Part shown: positions 47,846-59,366 of the stretch, piece by piece
How positions within the stretch are numbered: position 1 is the first letter of the stretch
Layout of the letters: the number at the start of each line of letters is the position of its first letter
DNA from: Adenanthera pavonina
Lineage: Eukaryota > Streptophyta > Magnoliopsida > Fabales > Fabaceae
Assembly (NCBI GenBank): GCA_026686845.1
Contig: JAIVEN010000012.1
Coordinates: 25,236,501 to 25,300,500, forward strand
Direction of reading: 5' to 3'
DNA: 64,000 nucleotides
Made by a program: the position numbers and the translations under genes
Notes under the pieces: generated by a model
Told to the model about the DNA's origin: nothing
Database searches by the model: none
Seen by the model: only the letters and a program-made list of their open reading frames with translations

Positions 47846-48400
47846 TACCATTCATGGGTCGCTATCGGCAATCCGGTTTCATGGCAACAGTAGGTACCTT
47901 AGGGCGCATTTTACTCCCAGCCTCTCGACTAGGGAAACCATCTTCTTTTTGTGGTCATGTCAGGGTAAGAGCTAATACTTCGCCACTATCTTCCTCACAT
48001 CATGAGAACCCCTGATCATGGAGTAATTAATGCACTCTGATACCATCTCGTCGTCCCCTCTCAGTAACACAGGAATAGACCTCTATCTATCAGAGCAAAT
48101 ACAGTAGATATGATAATCCAATTTACTCCCGAGTATAAACAATCTCTCCTGGGCATCAAGGACTCAAGGGACACCTTAAGATTATCACACCACACTATAG
48201 TAGTCCTGAAGTATGGATATCAGAAACATGTCTTACTAAAAAGTTACTGAGGTAGATCTTGTTAAGATTCTTTCTGATACACAGACTCCTCATGTAATGC
48301 AAGTGTTGAGCATACTTGAATCTGGGCCAGACAAGAATAAGATATGATTATTTCATAATTTCAGGAAAGAGAAGTAGAAGTTTAGAAAATATGCATTGTA
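47840..48400 (-). repeat. Inverted copy of the EPRV intergenic region
   Basis: This is the reverse complement of 45829-46390. It begins at CTCTGATACCA, the complement of the tRNA primer site, and runs outward to the part of the leader just past the TATA box, ending at ATGCATTGTA. Host-like sequence resumes after about 48400. Confidence 0.85.
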
Positions 48401-49088
48401 TAATTGATTGATTGATGATGATGTATATATATCTGTATGTATATACTATAGTATTATTTTTATACCTGTGCTCCCAATATCATGCCGGCTGCATGGCCAT
48501 TTCGAAGTCTAGAAGCTTCGTCCTGAGGTCTGGTGAGTTTCGCGTCATTACCTCAACATTCCTGGCACGCTTCAGCCATCGAGTTCGAAGTACAGAAGCT
48601 TGGTCCTGAGGTCCGATAGGTCCAAAAGCTTCAGTCATCGTTTGACCTCCTTTTCCCTTCTCGTCGTCTCGTAGGCAAAGTTTGGGGTGTTCGCCTAATG
48701 CCAGAGACATCGCGTGAACCCCTTCTCCCTTCTACTACTACGCTGTGGTGAGCCTCATCTGAATTGTGTGACCCGCCCTACGTTGGGGTCTGTTCCAGTT
48801 GATGACAACTCCAGCTCGACTTACCGGGCCAAATTCATGATGTCAAAGTCGTATAAGAGTACTTTCGGGCATGGCCCTTTTGAAGTATTGAAAAATAAAA
48901 AAAATAAAAAATAAAAAACGCAAAGGCGCAAGCTCTGGTTCAATTAAGAGTTCACATTCAGTTAAAATCGTCTTTTCTCTACTTCTAAACCATTTCTTCT
49001 CTCATAATCCTTTGTGATTCTCTAAGCTTCTCTTAACCTTTCTTCTTCATCCTGTGATTCTCTGAGCTTCTCTAAACCATTTACCAGA
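48401..49088 (+). other. Upstream region of the PIN-domain gene
   Basis: Short AT-rich sequence gives way to a GC-richer patch (about 48480-48840), then an A-rich run near 48890 and a CT-rich leader-like stretch (about 48960-49088) with two related copies of CTGTGATTCTCT/TTGTGATTCTCT. It probably includes promoter and 5' UTR. No independent gene is recognised. Confidence 0.4.
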
Positions 49089-50827
49089 ATGTCTCTCAAT
49101 CGTGTCGCTGTAAGTGTCAAGGAGCGTATTTTCGCCTTCTACAAAAATGGAGGTTTCAGTTCTCGTTATGGAGTGTTGGTTGATGCAGGGTTCATCCACC
49201 GCATGGCTGCTTTGAATGCAAGAATCCATGAGAAACTGAAAGTTTTAAAGGGAAAGATTGAGTGTCCTAAGACCACATCGTCTGTGTCCTTTCTTTTTAT
49301 TCCTTTGTTTTGATTTGACTATCCTCATTCTATTATGTTTTTTGGTCGTGTAGATGTGTACTGAAGATTTTTGGCTTTGATTTTTTTTTTCTCATTTCAT
49401 TCTTTTCTTTTCTTTTCTTTTTCGGTTATATAGATGCGCACTTAATATTCTTGGCTTTGATTTAATTCTTTTTCATTCTTTTTTTTCTCCCTGGTTCTGT
49501 AGATGTGCACTGAAGTTTCTTGATAAACAGCCTTTTAATACCAAACTTGCACGTGCTCTGGCAAAGAGGGATCTGAAGATACACTAGTAAGTTTTATGAT
49601 GGAAGATAAAAATCTAATGTGAACAAACAAAAATTTTATCATTATAATTGAACATTTATCATTGATATGCTATTTGATTGTGATTTACTACTAAAATTAT
49701 ATTTACTTCTTGGTGTTTTCTTCATATTAAATCCTTCGGAATTATAACAGGCCTTTGGACTGTTATTATCACTTAGTTTATCTGTAGATAAATAGAGTGA
49801 TTTGTATAAAACAGGCCTTCAGACAACTTTGTGCTGACAAAATTTATTTTAATTAGATAGGAAGTTAGGAATAGAAGAGTTGGCCTCATAACTTTTTGTC
49901 TTTTAGGCTAGTTATGATGATGAACTCCATTGTATAGCCAATTACATAAGCCGTAAGGTTATATGGGATGACCTCTTGAAGTTGAAGCCAAAGCAATAAT
50001 TTCACGTTAAAGAATGGGGAATAAAAAAATGTTGAGGAGCACATATTGTACTGAGAAAGATAGCAAATGAACACTCTATATATATTACCAAAAATTACTC
50101 CCCTGCGTAATTTGTGATTCTAAATTCTTCGCATTTGTGATTTTCAAATAAAGTAGTGCTTCTTAAATTTGTTATCCTGTTGTTACTTTTTTTTTTGGTA
50201 ACCTTTTTAAATATTTATTCCTTTTACTCATATTTGTTTTCTTTTATATATTCAAATTTAGGTGGATCATATGATAAATTTATTCTTCATTTCAGTTGGG
50301 AAATTCAATGACAAACAACATATTTATTACTTTTTTCCCCTTACTCAAACAGCAACATATAATTCATTCTTTTTGCAAAGATTTTTTTTATCATTATTAT
50401 TTTTTAGTTTGCACTTTTTTTCTAGGAAGTAGGATGAAAATAGATATAGTTTTATTCAATGTCTGAACTCCTTTGATAAAATAGACTGATTATACACACA
50501 CATGCTCACGCACACACACATAATGAGATAATTAGTCTGGATGGCTTTATAATTTGGAAACTATGAGCTTATTTTCCGACTTAATGGATTGCTATATGTG
50601 TGTGTTTGTCCATATGTTGTTATGTTTAAATTTCATCTAAAGTATTTGAATCGTATAAATAATAGTTCTGATGTAGTACATTGCGATTGAAATAATAATA
50701 ATCGAAGTAATGTTGAAATAAGATATAAGGAATTCAATCTTTTAAATGATCTGTTTCCAGCATTTATTAATTTTCTATTTGGAGCTACTTGAAATGTTTT
50801 AGTCAGCATGTTTGGTTTATGGTGCTG

Positions 50828-50859
<32 letters not shown>

Positions 50860-52668
50860 AAGTATTTATGAGTTTTTGGCAATGTGTGTAGGTGCTAGCG
50901 GTTTAGGTATAGTGCTGAACTTTTTGCTTAAAAATTTCTATTCTTTAGCTATTTAAAAACCAAAAAGTTTTTGTTGAAGATAGATATTCAGTTGCTCAAA
51001 TCCTGTCCTAACATTTAGTCAGACTATTTATAAATTTAGGTCTTATAACTCTATAATTTTTTTTTAAGAAATTGCATGCGGTCATTTTCAACCTCTGCTA
51101 TATAATTCTGATACTATAAATGCCTACTTTTATTATTATTTTTCTCATTCTGGTTACACTATCTTGAGGCCAAAAAGACGAGATAACACTATCTTAATAT
51201 TAATTTTGTTGGTATATGAATTTATTTAATATGTCTCCTTAAAAATAGCAATATGATTTGGTCATTTCAAGTTGATATATAGATTTATTTAACATGGGTC
51301 CTTAAATAAATAGCTTTTGTCTGTTGGTTCCATTTGTCTAGACTGGAACTTCTTTTAGTTTGGTCATTTCTTTTCACTCTTTCTGACAGGACGGTACAAA
51401 CTACGAAATCACAACTTGTTTTTTATTGGGTGTCATTTCTTTTCACAGCTGCTCATAGGATAATACCAAACCATATAAAATTCACGGCACAATGGTATGG
51501 TTTTATCAACATCAACATGATTGATATGACTTCATTTAAAGTTTACATTGTCTTTGTTTTTTTTTTTGGTTTGGTGCACTTGATTCTGCTATTATTGAAA
51601 AGGCATTCTGGAATATTTGGGATCCATAATTCATACATATGCTAGCTCCAAACAAGATCTCTCTACCTTTCATGAATTTGTTATTTATTTTAATATGCGA
51701 AAGATAATCCAATTGAAAAATATTGATGTTTAAATTGAATTGATTTTAGTTATGCGAACGTTATAGCCTGTCTTGGTATAATAATATTAACATAATAAAG
51801 TAGTAATAATAATAATACACATGGTTTGCTCTTGCAAAACGGAAACATTAATAGCAGATTTTATTTTAGTAATGGATGGATTTGATTTGTGCAAATGAAT
51901 AATTTGGAAATGGAGAATTTTCACTTTCTGAATATTGCAAGTTGTTCAGTCAAGAATTTGGAAAATGGACTTCGTATTTGGTTAGCTGTTTTCCACTTAC
52001 ATTCTCACATTCTCCAGCTTGCTAAGACGTTTTATTTTTGGTTACCTGTTTTCCAATTTCATTCGCAAGCTGTTATTGCCTGCTTTTGTTGCAGCTGTGA
52101 TTTATTGCATATTAGGATTCTTTTGAGAGAAATTAGAATTGTGGTTTTGTTTGTATTCTTTGACCTTCGTGTCACGGTATCTATTTGCAGTTGTACACAT
52201 AAAGGCAGACTAGCTGTTGGTCTATGTTTTAAGCGCTACGTCGAGAAGAAGCAGTTGAAATTCTTTTTTCTCGCATCGCAAGATCCAGGTCTTTGGAAAC
52301 TCTTTGAAGAGGTTTTCCCCCTTCCTTTTAGTTATTTATTTATTTTTTATTAAAATTTGAATTCTAAAGTTAATTAGTTTACCTGCAGGTCCCTAATGTC
52401 TCTATTGTATATGATGGGGACGATGGGGAATTGATTTTCAAGCCACCATTTGGGATGCCTGCAGATGTAAGTTTTCATGATTATTTTCTTCTTATTTTTA
52501 TATGTTTAAAAATATGTTGTAAAGGTTATACTTGCTGTGCAGGAAGTGAATGAAGAGAAAAAAGGATCGACAAGTAAGAAAAGGAAGGAAATAAATGTCA
52601 AGTCCAGCAAGAAAAGGAAGGAAAGAGATGTCAAGTCCAGCAACAAGGATAAAAAGAAGCGATCGTGA
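49089..52668 (+). CDS. UTP23/FCF1-like PIN-domain protein, five exons, 199 aa
   Basis: My exon model is 49089-49279, 49503-49586, 52191-52311, 52389-52466 and 52543-52668 (TGA). All junctions have GT-AG and all phases agree, giving 199 residues. Visible parts are YGVLVDAGFIHRM (residues about 26-38, resembling the first PIN strand with its Asp), YCTHKGRLAVGLCF (about 92-105), FFFLASQDPGLWKLF (second Asp of the PIN fold), VPNVSIVYDGDDGELIFKPP, and a Lys-rich tail with repeated SSKKRKE/VKSS that could direct nuclear or nucleolar location. This order resembles UTP23/FCF1, PIN proteins of the small-subunit processome that act in 18S rRNA maturation. The usual acidic Glu (AELE) is not evident. Family assignment is by motif only. 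Intron 2 is 2.6 kb. Confidence 0.6.
49351..49535 (+). repeat. Triplicated intron/exon boundary in intron 1
   Basis: TAGATG(T/C)G(T/C)AC occurs at 49351, 49431 and 49500. The first two copies are followed by TTCTTGGCTTTGATTT-like sequence and a T-rich tract. Only the third leads into an open exon with a good donor. Confidence 0.6.
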
Positions 52669-53840
52669 AAGTTGCATTTGTGACACAGTATATCCAAATC
52701 TAGTTACTTGAATTTGGCTGTAAAAGATCCATAGACGGATTTAAAAATTTTTTATAGTATGTCCAAACCTAGTTATGAAATTCCTGATCCCAATGAACAA
52801 AGTAAGTAGTATTGATACAAGCATAGAAATTAACATGGTATTTTTCGATTCATGGGGATAAGAAAAAATAGTGTTGTTAGTTTCAAAATAGGTAATACAA
52901 ATAAAAGTCCATGTTATGTTTTTAATCTGTTTCTCTCTCTAATACATGTTTTTTATATGTTTATTGTTGATTGTTGTTTGGGAAAAGCTTAGACTTTTAC
53001 TCCACATGTTAGAGCTTAAAACTGTTGAAAATGAGGTATATGCTGTCTCTTAAATTAGTTGATTAAATGCTCTATAAATTGATAAGGTACCATTGGGGCC
53101 TTGTGGGCAACAACTCATGTTCACCTACGGCGGAAGGAAGTAATGATTATCAACGTTCAGGGAGAGGTCCCACCTGGTGATTCAAAGTGAGGTTATTAAT
53201 TAACTACACCTGATAGATAACCATCCAGGGAGTAATTTGCGTCTGTTATACCAATATCGGAAGGAAGTATAAGGGGTGACTTAACTGTCTATCTATATAT
53301 ATATATATATATATATATACTCCCTCCGCACCCATATATATATATATATAATGTTAATTTAAAAATTTATTTAATTATATTTATAGAGTGTTGTGTTATT
53401 TTTTTATCTGAATTTTCTTTTTTATTATTTCTTTAATTATTTTTTTATCTTGTAAATTATTTCAATCTTTAATTAATATGGTGAAATTGAAATTTTATAT
53501 TAATTTTTTATAAATTTAATAATATAATTAGGTCTCCTTAACATTCATGTAATAAATAATAACACCTTAAAAATAGAGAAGATCGGGGAGAATGACATTT
53601 GAACTAACAAAACTGCAGAGAGAGCAAAGCACAATGATGAACCTTGGTTCTTTTCCGTGAAAAAGAAGTAACTATTCTTCTAAAATTGCCCCTGGACCGA
53701 ATTGAATTTTGATATGCCATATGGGTAAGGTGTTAAGGAACCAGCTACCAAAAGGGCTTATACCTTACTATTAACTGGAGTGGCCCTGAGGAAGGGTGGG
53801 CGATGTAGATGGGTCTGTCGTACGTGGCAGTGCCGGACTT
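52669..53840. other. Intergenic DNA after the PIN-domain gene
   Basis: The 3' UTR probably extends into this stretch. A (TA)n run lies at about 53296-53321, followed by CTCCCTCCGCACCC (53322), which looks like a Stowaway left end; a matching right end is not clear. No gene is seen. Confidence 0.4.
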
Positions 53841-53844
53841 TGGT

Positions 53845-53940
53845 GTAGGGGGTTTTGGCATGAACCTTGGTTTGTGTTCGTGTTCGATCACGCTTGCTGA
53901 GCTTTGGGGTGTGTCTCTGTTCAGCGGGAATCAGAGTCTC
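53845..53940 (+). pseudogene. LINE RNase H fragment
   Basis: GGFGMNLGLCSCSITLAELW then GVSL resembles the plant L1-type LINE RNase H motif (...LG.CS...AELWG...GL). About 30 codons are recognisable and nothing similar flanks them. It is probably an old LINE scrap. Confidence 0.4.
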
Positions 53941-54743
53941 CAGACTCCATGGGTGTTTCAGATGCACAAATTATTGATGCTTAAAAGATATTATAAGACG
54001 TGTTTTATTTTTCTTAAAATAATTTTGTATAATTATTTTTTAAAATAAGTTTTGGAAACAAAAAAATATAAAAAAAAATCTGTTTAAATAATTATTATAA
54101 AAATTATAACTAGTTAGTATTAAATGGGTTATTAAAATTTATAACTTTATTATTAATAAGGTGAGTATTTTTTTATATTTTTAAATAAAAAATACAGAAA
54201 ACTTTAAAAATATTATGAATTTTCTGTTTTTTTAGTTTTTTATTGTTCAGAACATTTTATAAAAAATCAATTTATAAAACAAGTTTTAAAAAAAAAATGT
54301 TTTGAAAAGATGAATTAACTTATCACGTTTATTGAGTTTTTTGGTTGTTTAATTCTACAGCTCTATAGTGTTTTCTGGATCGTGTTTTGGGCTCTTGATT
54401 GAAGCAATTGTAGACCATGTTTCGTAAGGAAAAAAAAAATTGAGTATCGCGCAATCTGCATGTTGAACCTGCGATCTCGAAGAAGAAGGAGAACAGCTGT
54501 TCGTTTGGGCAAGAATTTTATTTTAGGTTCTGGCAAAAAAAGAAAAAAAAAGAATTTTATTGAAAGAAAGAAAAAAGAATTTTTTCTTCGAAACTAACCA
54601 TACGAAGGAAAAAAGTATTAAATATGGTAAGGGCCCAAAATTTTGAAAAATACTCAAAAGGATCTAGGTTTTTATGTGAAAAAAATTCTAATATTCCAAA
54701 ACGTACATTCCTTCCTTTATACTTCACCAGAAAGGGAAAAAGA
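53941..54743. other. AT-rich intergenic DNA
   Basis: No gene is recognised. AT-rich with A- and T-runs. Confidence 0.5.
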
Positions 54744-55450
54744 CACTTTATCCTTAAATAAATATAATAACATTTTAAGATTCCTAATTTATGTAATAAC
54801 TCATAAGTACTCAAGTTATTTTTGGGGAATATGAAAATAATTAAGTGATAAAAATATCTGAGTTAATTAATTAAAAATAGCTAAATTTTTAAGTGTTTAC
54901 AACTAAATTTCTAACTAAATATAACTGAATTCCCAGTAGTTCAAACTAATTTTCCAAGTGTATAGATTTAAATTTTCAACTGAGTATAATTGAATTCTCA
55001 AGTTAATAAAGCTATATTTTCAAGTGCTTACTATTATATTCTCAACTGAGTATAACTAAATTCTTAAATACTGATAGTTAAATTTTCAAGTACTTATAAC
55101 TAAATTCTCAACTAAGTATAATTAAATTTCCTAGTGGTTCAAATTAATTTTTCAAGTGCTTAGATCTAAATTCCTAATTAAATATTACTGAATTCTCAAA
55201 TTGTTAAAACTATATTTCCAAATGCTTACCACTATATTTCTAACTAAGCGTAACTAAATTCCTAAGTGTTTTGATAACCAAATTTTCAAGTATTTGTAAC
55301 TAAATTCTCAACTGTATATAATTAAATTTTCAAGTAATTGAAATTAATTTTTTAAATATTTAAATCTAAATTTTCAGGATTATTTTTGTCACTTACTTAT
55401 TTTTATATCCCCTAAAAAAAAAAAGCCTGGAAGTACTTCAAGGCCATTAC
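54744..55450 (+). repeat. TIR element with 22-bp tandem repeats, left (forward) copy
   Basis: The left terminal block (54744-54870: ACACTTTATCCTTAAATAAA, CCTAATTTATGTAATAACTC, GTGATAAAAATATC) is inverted at about 55376-55450 (TTTTTGTCACTTACT, CATTACACAAATTAGG). Between them, about 54880-55375 is a tandem array of 22-bp units of the type AACTAAATTCTCAACTAAGTAT. Similar units recur every nine (198 bp): TCAAACTAAT at 54941 and TCAAATTAAT at 55139; CTATATTT at 55012 and 55210. Confidence 0.75.
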
Positions 55451-55455
55451 ACAAA

Positions 55456-56235
55456 TTAGGGGAAAAAAGATACTTTAGGACCCCCCAAATATAAATAATA
55501 ACACTTTAAGACCCTCAATTTGTGTAATGACTCAGAAGTACCCAAATCCTTTTCAGAGATTATAAAAAAACTAAGTGACAAAAATACCCATGAGAATTTA
55601 GATTTAAACACTTGGAAAGTTAGTTTTAATCACTTACAAATTTAATTATGTTCAGTTGGGAATTTAGTTATAAATACTTAGAAATTCAGTTGTCAGCACT
55701 TAGAAATTTAATTATATTCAATTGGGAATATAATAGTAAATACTTGATAATATAATTTTCACAACTTGGTAATTTAGTTATATTTAGTTGGAAATTTAGA
55801 TCTAAACACTTGGAAAATTAGTTTCAACAACCTAGAAATTTAGTTATATTAAGTTGGGAATTTAGTTGTAAGCATTTGAAAATTTAGCTGTCAGCACTTG
55901 AAAATTTAGTTATACTCAGTTGGGAATATAGTAGTAAGCACTGGGAAATATAGTTTTATTAACTTGAAAATTCAATTATACTCAGTTGAGAATTTAAACC
56001 TATGCACTTGGAAAATTAGTTTGAACCACTGGGAATTTAGTTATATTCAGCTAGGAATTTAGCTATAAACACTTGGAAATTTTACTGTTTTTGATTAATT
56101 AGATCAGGGGTATTTTTGTCATTTAATTATTTTGATATTCCCTAAAAATAACTTGGGTACTTTTGGGTCATTACATAAATTAGGGATCCTAAAGTATTAT
56201 TATTTATATTTAAGGATCCTAAAGTGTTTTTTTCC
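55456..56235 (-). repeat. TIR element with 22-bp tandem repeats, right (inverted) copy
   Basis: This is the same element in opposite orientation, with complete ends: 55466-55590 (ATACTTTAGGACC, AATTTGTGTAATGACTC, AGTGACAAAAATACCC) is inverted at about 56100-56235 (GGGGTATTTTTGTCATTT, GTCATTACATAAATTAGG, CCTAAAGTGTT). The interior (about 55590-56090) carries the 22-bp units as reverse complements, such as GAATTTAGTTATAAACACTTGG. Together with the left copy it makes an inverted repeat of about 1.5 kb. Confidence 0.75.
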
Positions 56236-56395
56236 CATCAGAAATGTCATTGTGTTGGCAATCGAACCAGTAATATAATAATTAAATAAAAAATAATATT
56301 TTATATATAATAATATATGTATAAAAAATAAAATATTAAATTGTTAAAAAAATAAACTTAAGTAGTTCAGTATTATAATGAATTAACAAGCTCAC

Positions 56396-56446
<51 letters not shown>

Positions 56447-56929
56447 TAGGTCACATAATTAAAAGTTATACTAATAAGTCAACATAATAATACTACATTA
56501 CCATAATGTTATAAAATGTCAACATAATGCAATTAAACTTTTTATTCTTATAACTGATAATTTTTAAATAGAGAGGGAAATAGTATTTTTCACTCTCCAA
56601 TAGTTTTTACAATTAATAATTTTGGCAAAAAATTAAATTTATGTTAAATTTTACTTAATTTAAAAATCGGTTTGTTCTAAAAACTGCTTCAATTCCCAAC
56701 TATCCCCATTTTAAAATACCACAAATTGGAGTTTTTCGGAGAAAATTGAGTAATTATAACTCAATTTCCATCCAATCCCCTCCTGGACCAAACAAGGTTT
56801 TATTAAATCCAATCCCCTTCCCTCAAATCCCATCAAATAAGAGAATTTAAAATCCCTCCAATCTCTTTCCTTCCAATCTCCTTCCTTAAAATTTCTCTAA
56901 TCCCTTAGTTGAACCAAACAGAGCCTAAG
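56236..56929. other. AT-rich DNA with (AAT)n microsatellite
   Basis: An uninterrupted (AAT)n run occupies about 56396-56446. At 56780-56925 a stretch with ACCAAACAAGG and GAACCAAACAGAGCC resembles common MITE ends, but I could not close an element. The LINE begins right after it. Confidence 0.5.
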
Positions 56930-57890
56930 ATGGATCGGGGAAGTTTCCCAAGAGCAAGTGTTGAAATAGATTTATGTAAATGTTTGAATCCTCAAGTGGT
57001 CATTAGAGGGCATGTTTTTAATGTTGAATTTGAGGGTTAAAATGTCATATGTTTTAAGTGTGGTGAATTTGGCCACAAGTTGGAAGATTGTATTCTGAAT
57101 GGGCATCAAGCCCATGTCTCAACATCTTCATCATGTCCTTAGCAACCTGAAAACAACAGTAAAACTCCAATAGAGAAGAAAACTAACATCCCTTTAGAAG
57201 AAGAATCTGGTCCTTGGATGCTAGCAAAAAGGTACTAAAGACCAACAATACAAAGGATAAAAGGAGAGGAAGGTCAAAATCCCAATCAGAGCAAGGAGAG
57301 AAAGTCTAAGCAGAAAGGTACAACAAATCCTTCCTCTTCCAAATTTTCTACTCTAGTAGACCTTGAAGAAGAGCCTACAAAGCATAATGAAGATGTTGAC
57401 AGCACACAGTCTAAACATGAAGAATGGAAGGATAAGGCTGACGAAAACAGAACTGTGAAAGGAAAGGAAAAAGACATGAGGATAGAGGAAGCTAACAAAG
57501 GCATGGATCCATTCACTTTTACCGCCAATTGTATGAAAACCTCTAAAAGTAAGGGATTGGCTCAAGCCCAAATTGGCAAAATAGTAAAGTAGTAGTGGAG
57601 AAAAAGCAAACCAACGGGACAAAAAGAGGGTAAGCAACTCTGCCCAAAATCATTTCGCTTATACAGAAAAGAAAATGAGCTTCTCAACCACATCTTGTGA
57701 TCATGGGCTCAGTGAAGAAAGGCCACTTAAATCTTGTCTTGTTAAATCAAGATAATGGTGACAACTCTGTTCATAATATTATTGAAAATGATAGCCCTTG
57801 TAAAGAGGATTTTGACACGATGCAAAAGTATAATCCTTTAATGCATCAAAATAAAATCCCTCATCAACAAAGCCACAGGAGCTAGATGGG
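56930..57890 (+). pseudogene. LINE ORF1 remnant with zinc knuckle
   Basis: The frame with RGSFPRASVEIDL (about 56937) leads over a TAA at 57037 to a CCHC zinc knuckle, CFKCGEFGHKLEDC (57050-57091). A Lys/Glu-rich low-complexity part with several stops follows. ORF1 proteins bind LINE RNA. This one is truncated at its N-terminus. Confidence 0.75.
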
Positions 57891-58039
57891 ACGAATGCAG
57901 AGAAGAATTTGGCCATGGATTTGAACAATAGTGATAACCCTATATTAGTTCCCAAAGTGGACCTCACTGATGAAGAATGCTTTGAAGATTGCCAAGAAAA
58001 AGATGCCTTTTGATCTAATCTTAAATTTATTTTATGGAT

Positions 58040-58640
58040 GTGATCTCTTGGAATTACTAGGGGGTGGCTACCAAAACGCTCCCTAAATGTATAAAAGATT
58101 TGCTTAAGTTATGTAAGGTTGATATGCTTATCCTCTTAGAAAGCAAGGTCAGTTGTGCAAAAGCCAATAGGGTCATTAGTAGATTGGGACTTTCCAATTG
58201 GATTAAAGTTGAAGCTACAGGTTATGTTGGGGGGATTTGGTTTCTATGGAATGCCTTTAATCTTGAGATTGAATATGTTCTTTCTTTTACCCAATTACTT
58301 CACTGTAGAGTTGTGAATATTACAAATGGGAAAATAATGTGGATTACATGTGTTTTTGGAGAACCAAACCTACAGCTATGAAAATCCTTATGGAGGGATC
58401 TTATTACTATCAACAAATCTATGAATGAGCCTTAGCTTGTTGTGGGAGATTTTAATTCTTATCTAGAAGCTAGTGATAAAAGTGGGGGTGTATCACCTAA
58501 GCTTGCTTCACTGTAAGGTTTCAGAGACTGCATAGAGAAAGATTACCTTTCAAAATTAGATGTGATGGGGGATAGATTCCTTGGCAGAAAAATCATATTA
58601 AAGAAAGGATTCATTGGGCTTTTAGCAATATACAATGGAG
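58040..58640 (+). pseudogene. LINE endonuclease domain, broken
   Basis: The apurinic-type endonuclease shows LILLESKV (catalytic Glu, about 58130), GGIWFLWN (58230) and VVGDFNSYLEASDKSGG (about 58439). Stops lie at 58379, near 58430 and near 58515. The enzyme would nick target DNA. Confidence 0.8.
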
Positions 58641-59366
58641 CATGGAGTTTCCTCATGTGAAGGTCCACCCCCTAGTTAAATTTGGGTTAGATCATAGACC
58701 CTTATTGGTTGTGTATAATAGTAATGGAGATAATCACAAAAAGCACTCTCTTTTTAGATGCCAAGCAGCTTGGGCTCTTGAACTAGATTTTGTGGACATG
58801 GTGAGAAAAACTTGGAATGGTAAAGAATGGCTTGAAGGACTTAACTTTTTTGAAAGAGAAGCTAGAGAGTGGAACTCTAATGGAGTAGGCAATATTGTGC
58901 AAAACAAGAGAAATTTGGTGTGTAGGTTGGTGGGTGTAGATAGAGCAAGATCTAAAAGGGATAACCAATTCCTTGTTCAACTTGAAAAAGAATTATGGTA
59001 AGAGTATGAAAAAGCTCTAACTCAGGAAGAGTCGCTGTGGTACTAGAAGGCTCAATTTAGCTAGCTAAAATGGGGAGACAAAAATAGCAGTCTCTTCCAT
59101 GCAACATCAATTGTTAGAGGAAAAAATGTAAAATTGAAGCCTTTTGCAACAGTGAAGGTGAATGAGTTCTTGACCAATACTTTACAGAGAATGGCCACTG
59201 ACTTTTATAAAGAGTTATTCAAGACTAAATGCCACTTGACTCAAGCTATAATCACTAATACGTGCTTCCTAGCTCTATCCGATAATGAGTTAACTTGTCT
59301 CCATGTTGAAGTAACAAATGAAGAGATTAAAAAAGTTGTGTTGGAAATTGACCTATAATAGGAGAT

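Larger units (their letters stand above)
40074..48400 (+). mobile_element. Endogenous pararetrovirus (Caulimoviridae, Florendovirus-like), rearranged
   Basis: The order along the plus strand is: a 30-base scrap of the protease region (40074-40104), post-movement-protein segment, capsid with zinc finger, protease, reverse transcriptase, RNase H, a second gene, the intergenic region with primer site, movement protein, then the post-movement-protein segment again (47363-47845), and finally an inverted piece of the intergenic region (47840-48400). The repeated segment places the unit at about 7.26 kb, a plausible caulimovirid genome size. Every coding part has stops or frameshifts. One polyprotein plus a separate downstream gene fits florendoviruses as described in plant genomes; Petuvirus or another related genus is possible. 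Confidence 0.85.

Noticed and set aside
53319..53595. Possible third Stowaway MITE beginning CTCCCTCCGCACCC.
   Set aside because: The left end is convincing, but the only candidate right end (GGGGAGAATGA near 53587) matches poorly, and no TA duplication could be fixed.
53758..53967. Minus-strand open frame of 69 codons with high charge.
   Set aside because: The opposite strand carries a recognisable LINE RNase H motif; the minus frame is its shadow.
54880..56090. Regular short repeats that might suggest a CRISPR-like array.
   Set aside because: Units are contiguous 22-bp tandem copies without unique spacers, in plant nuclear DNA; this is a minisatellite inside a transposon-like element.
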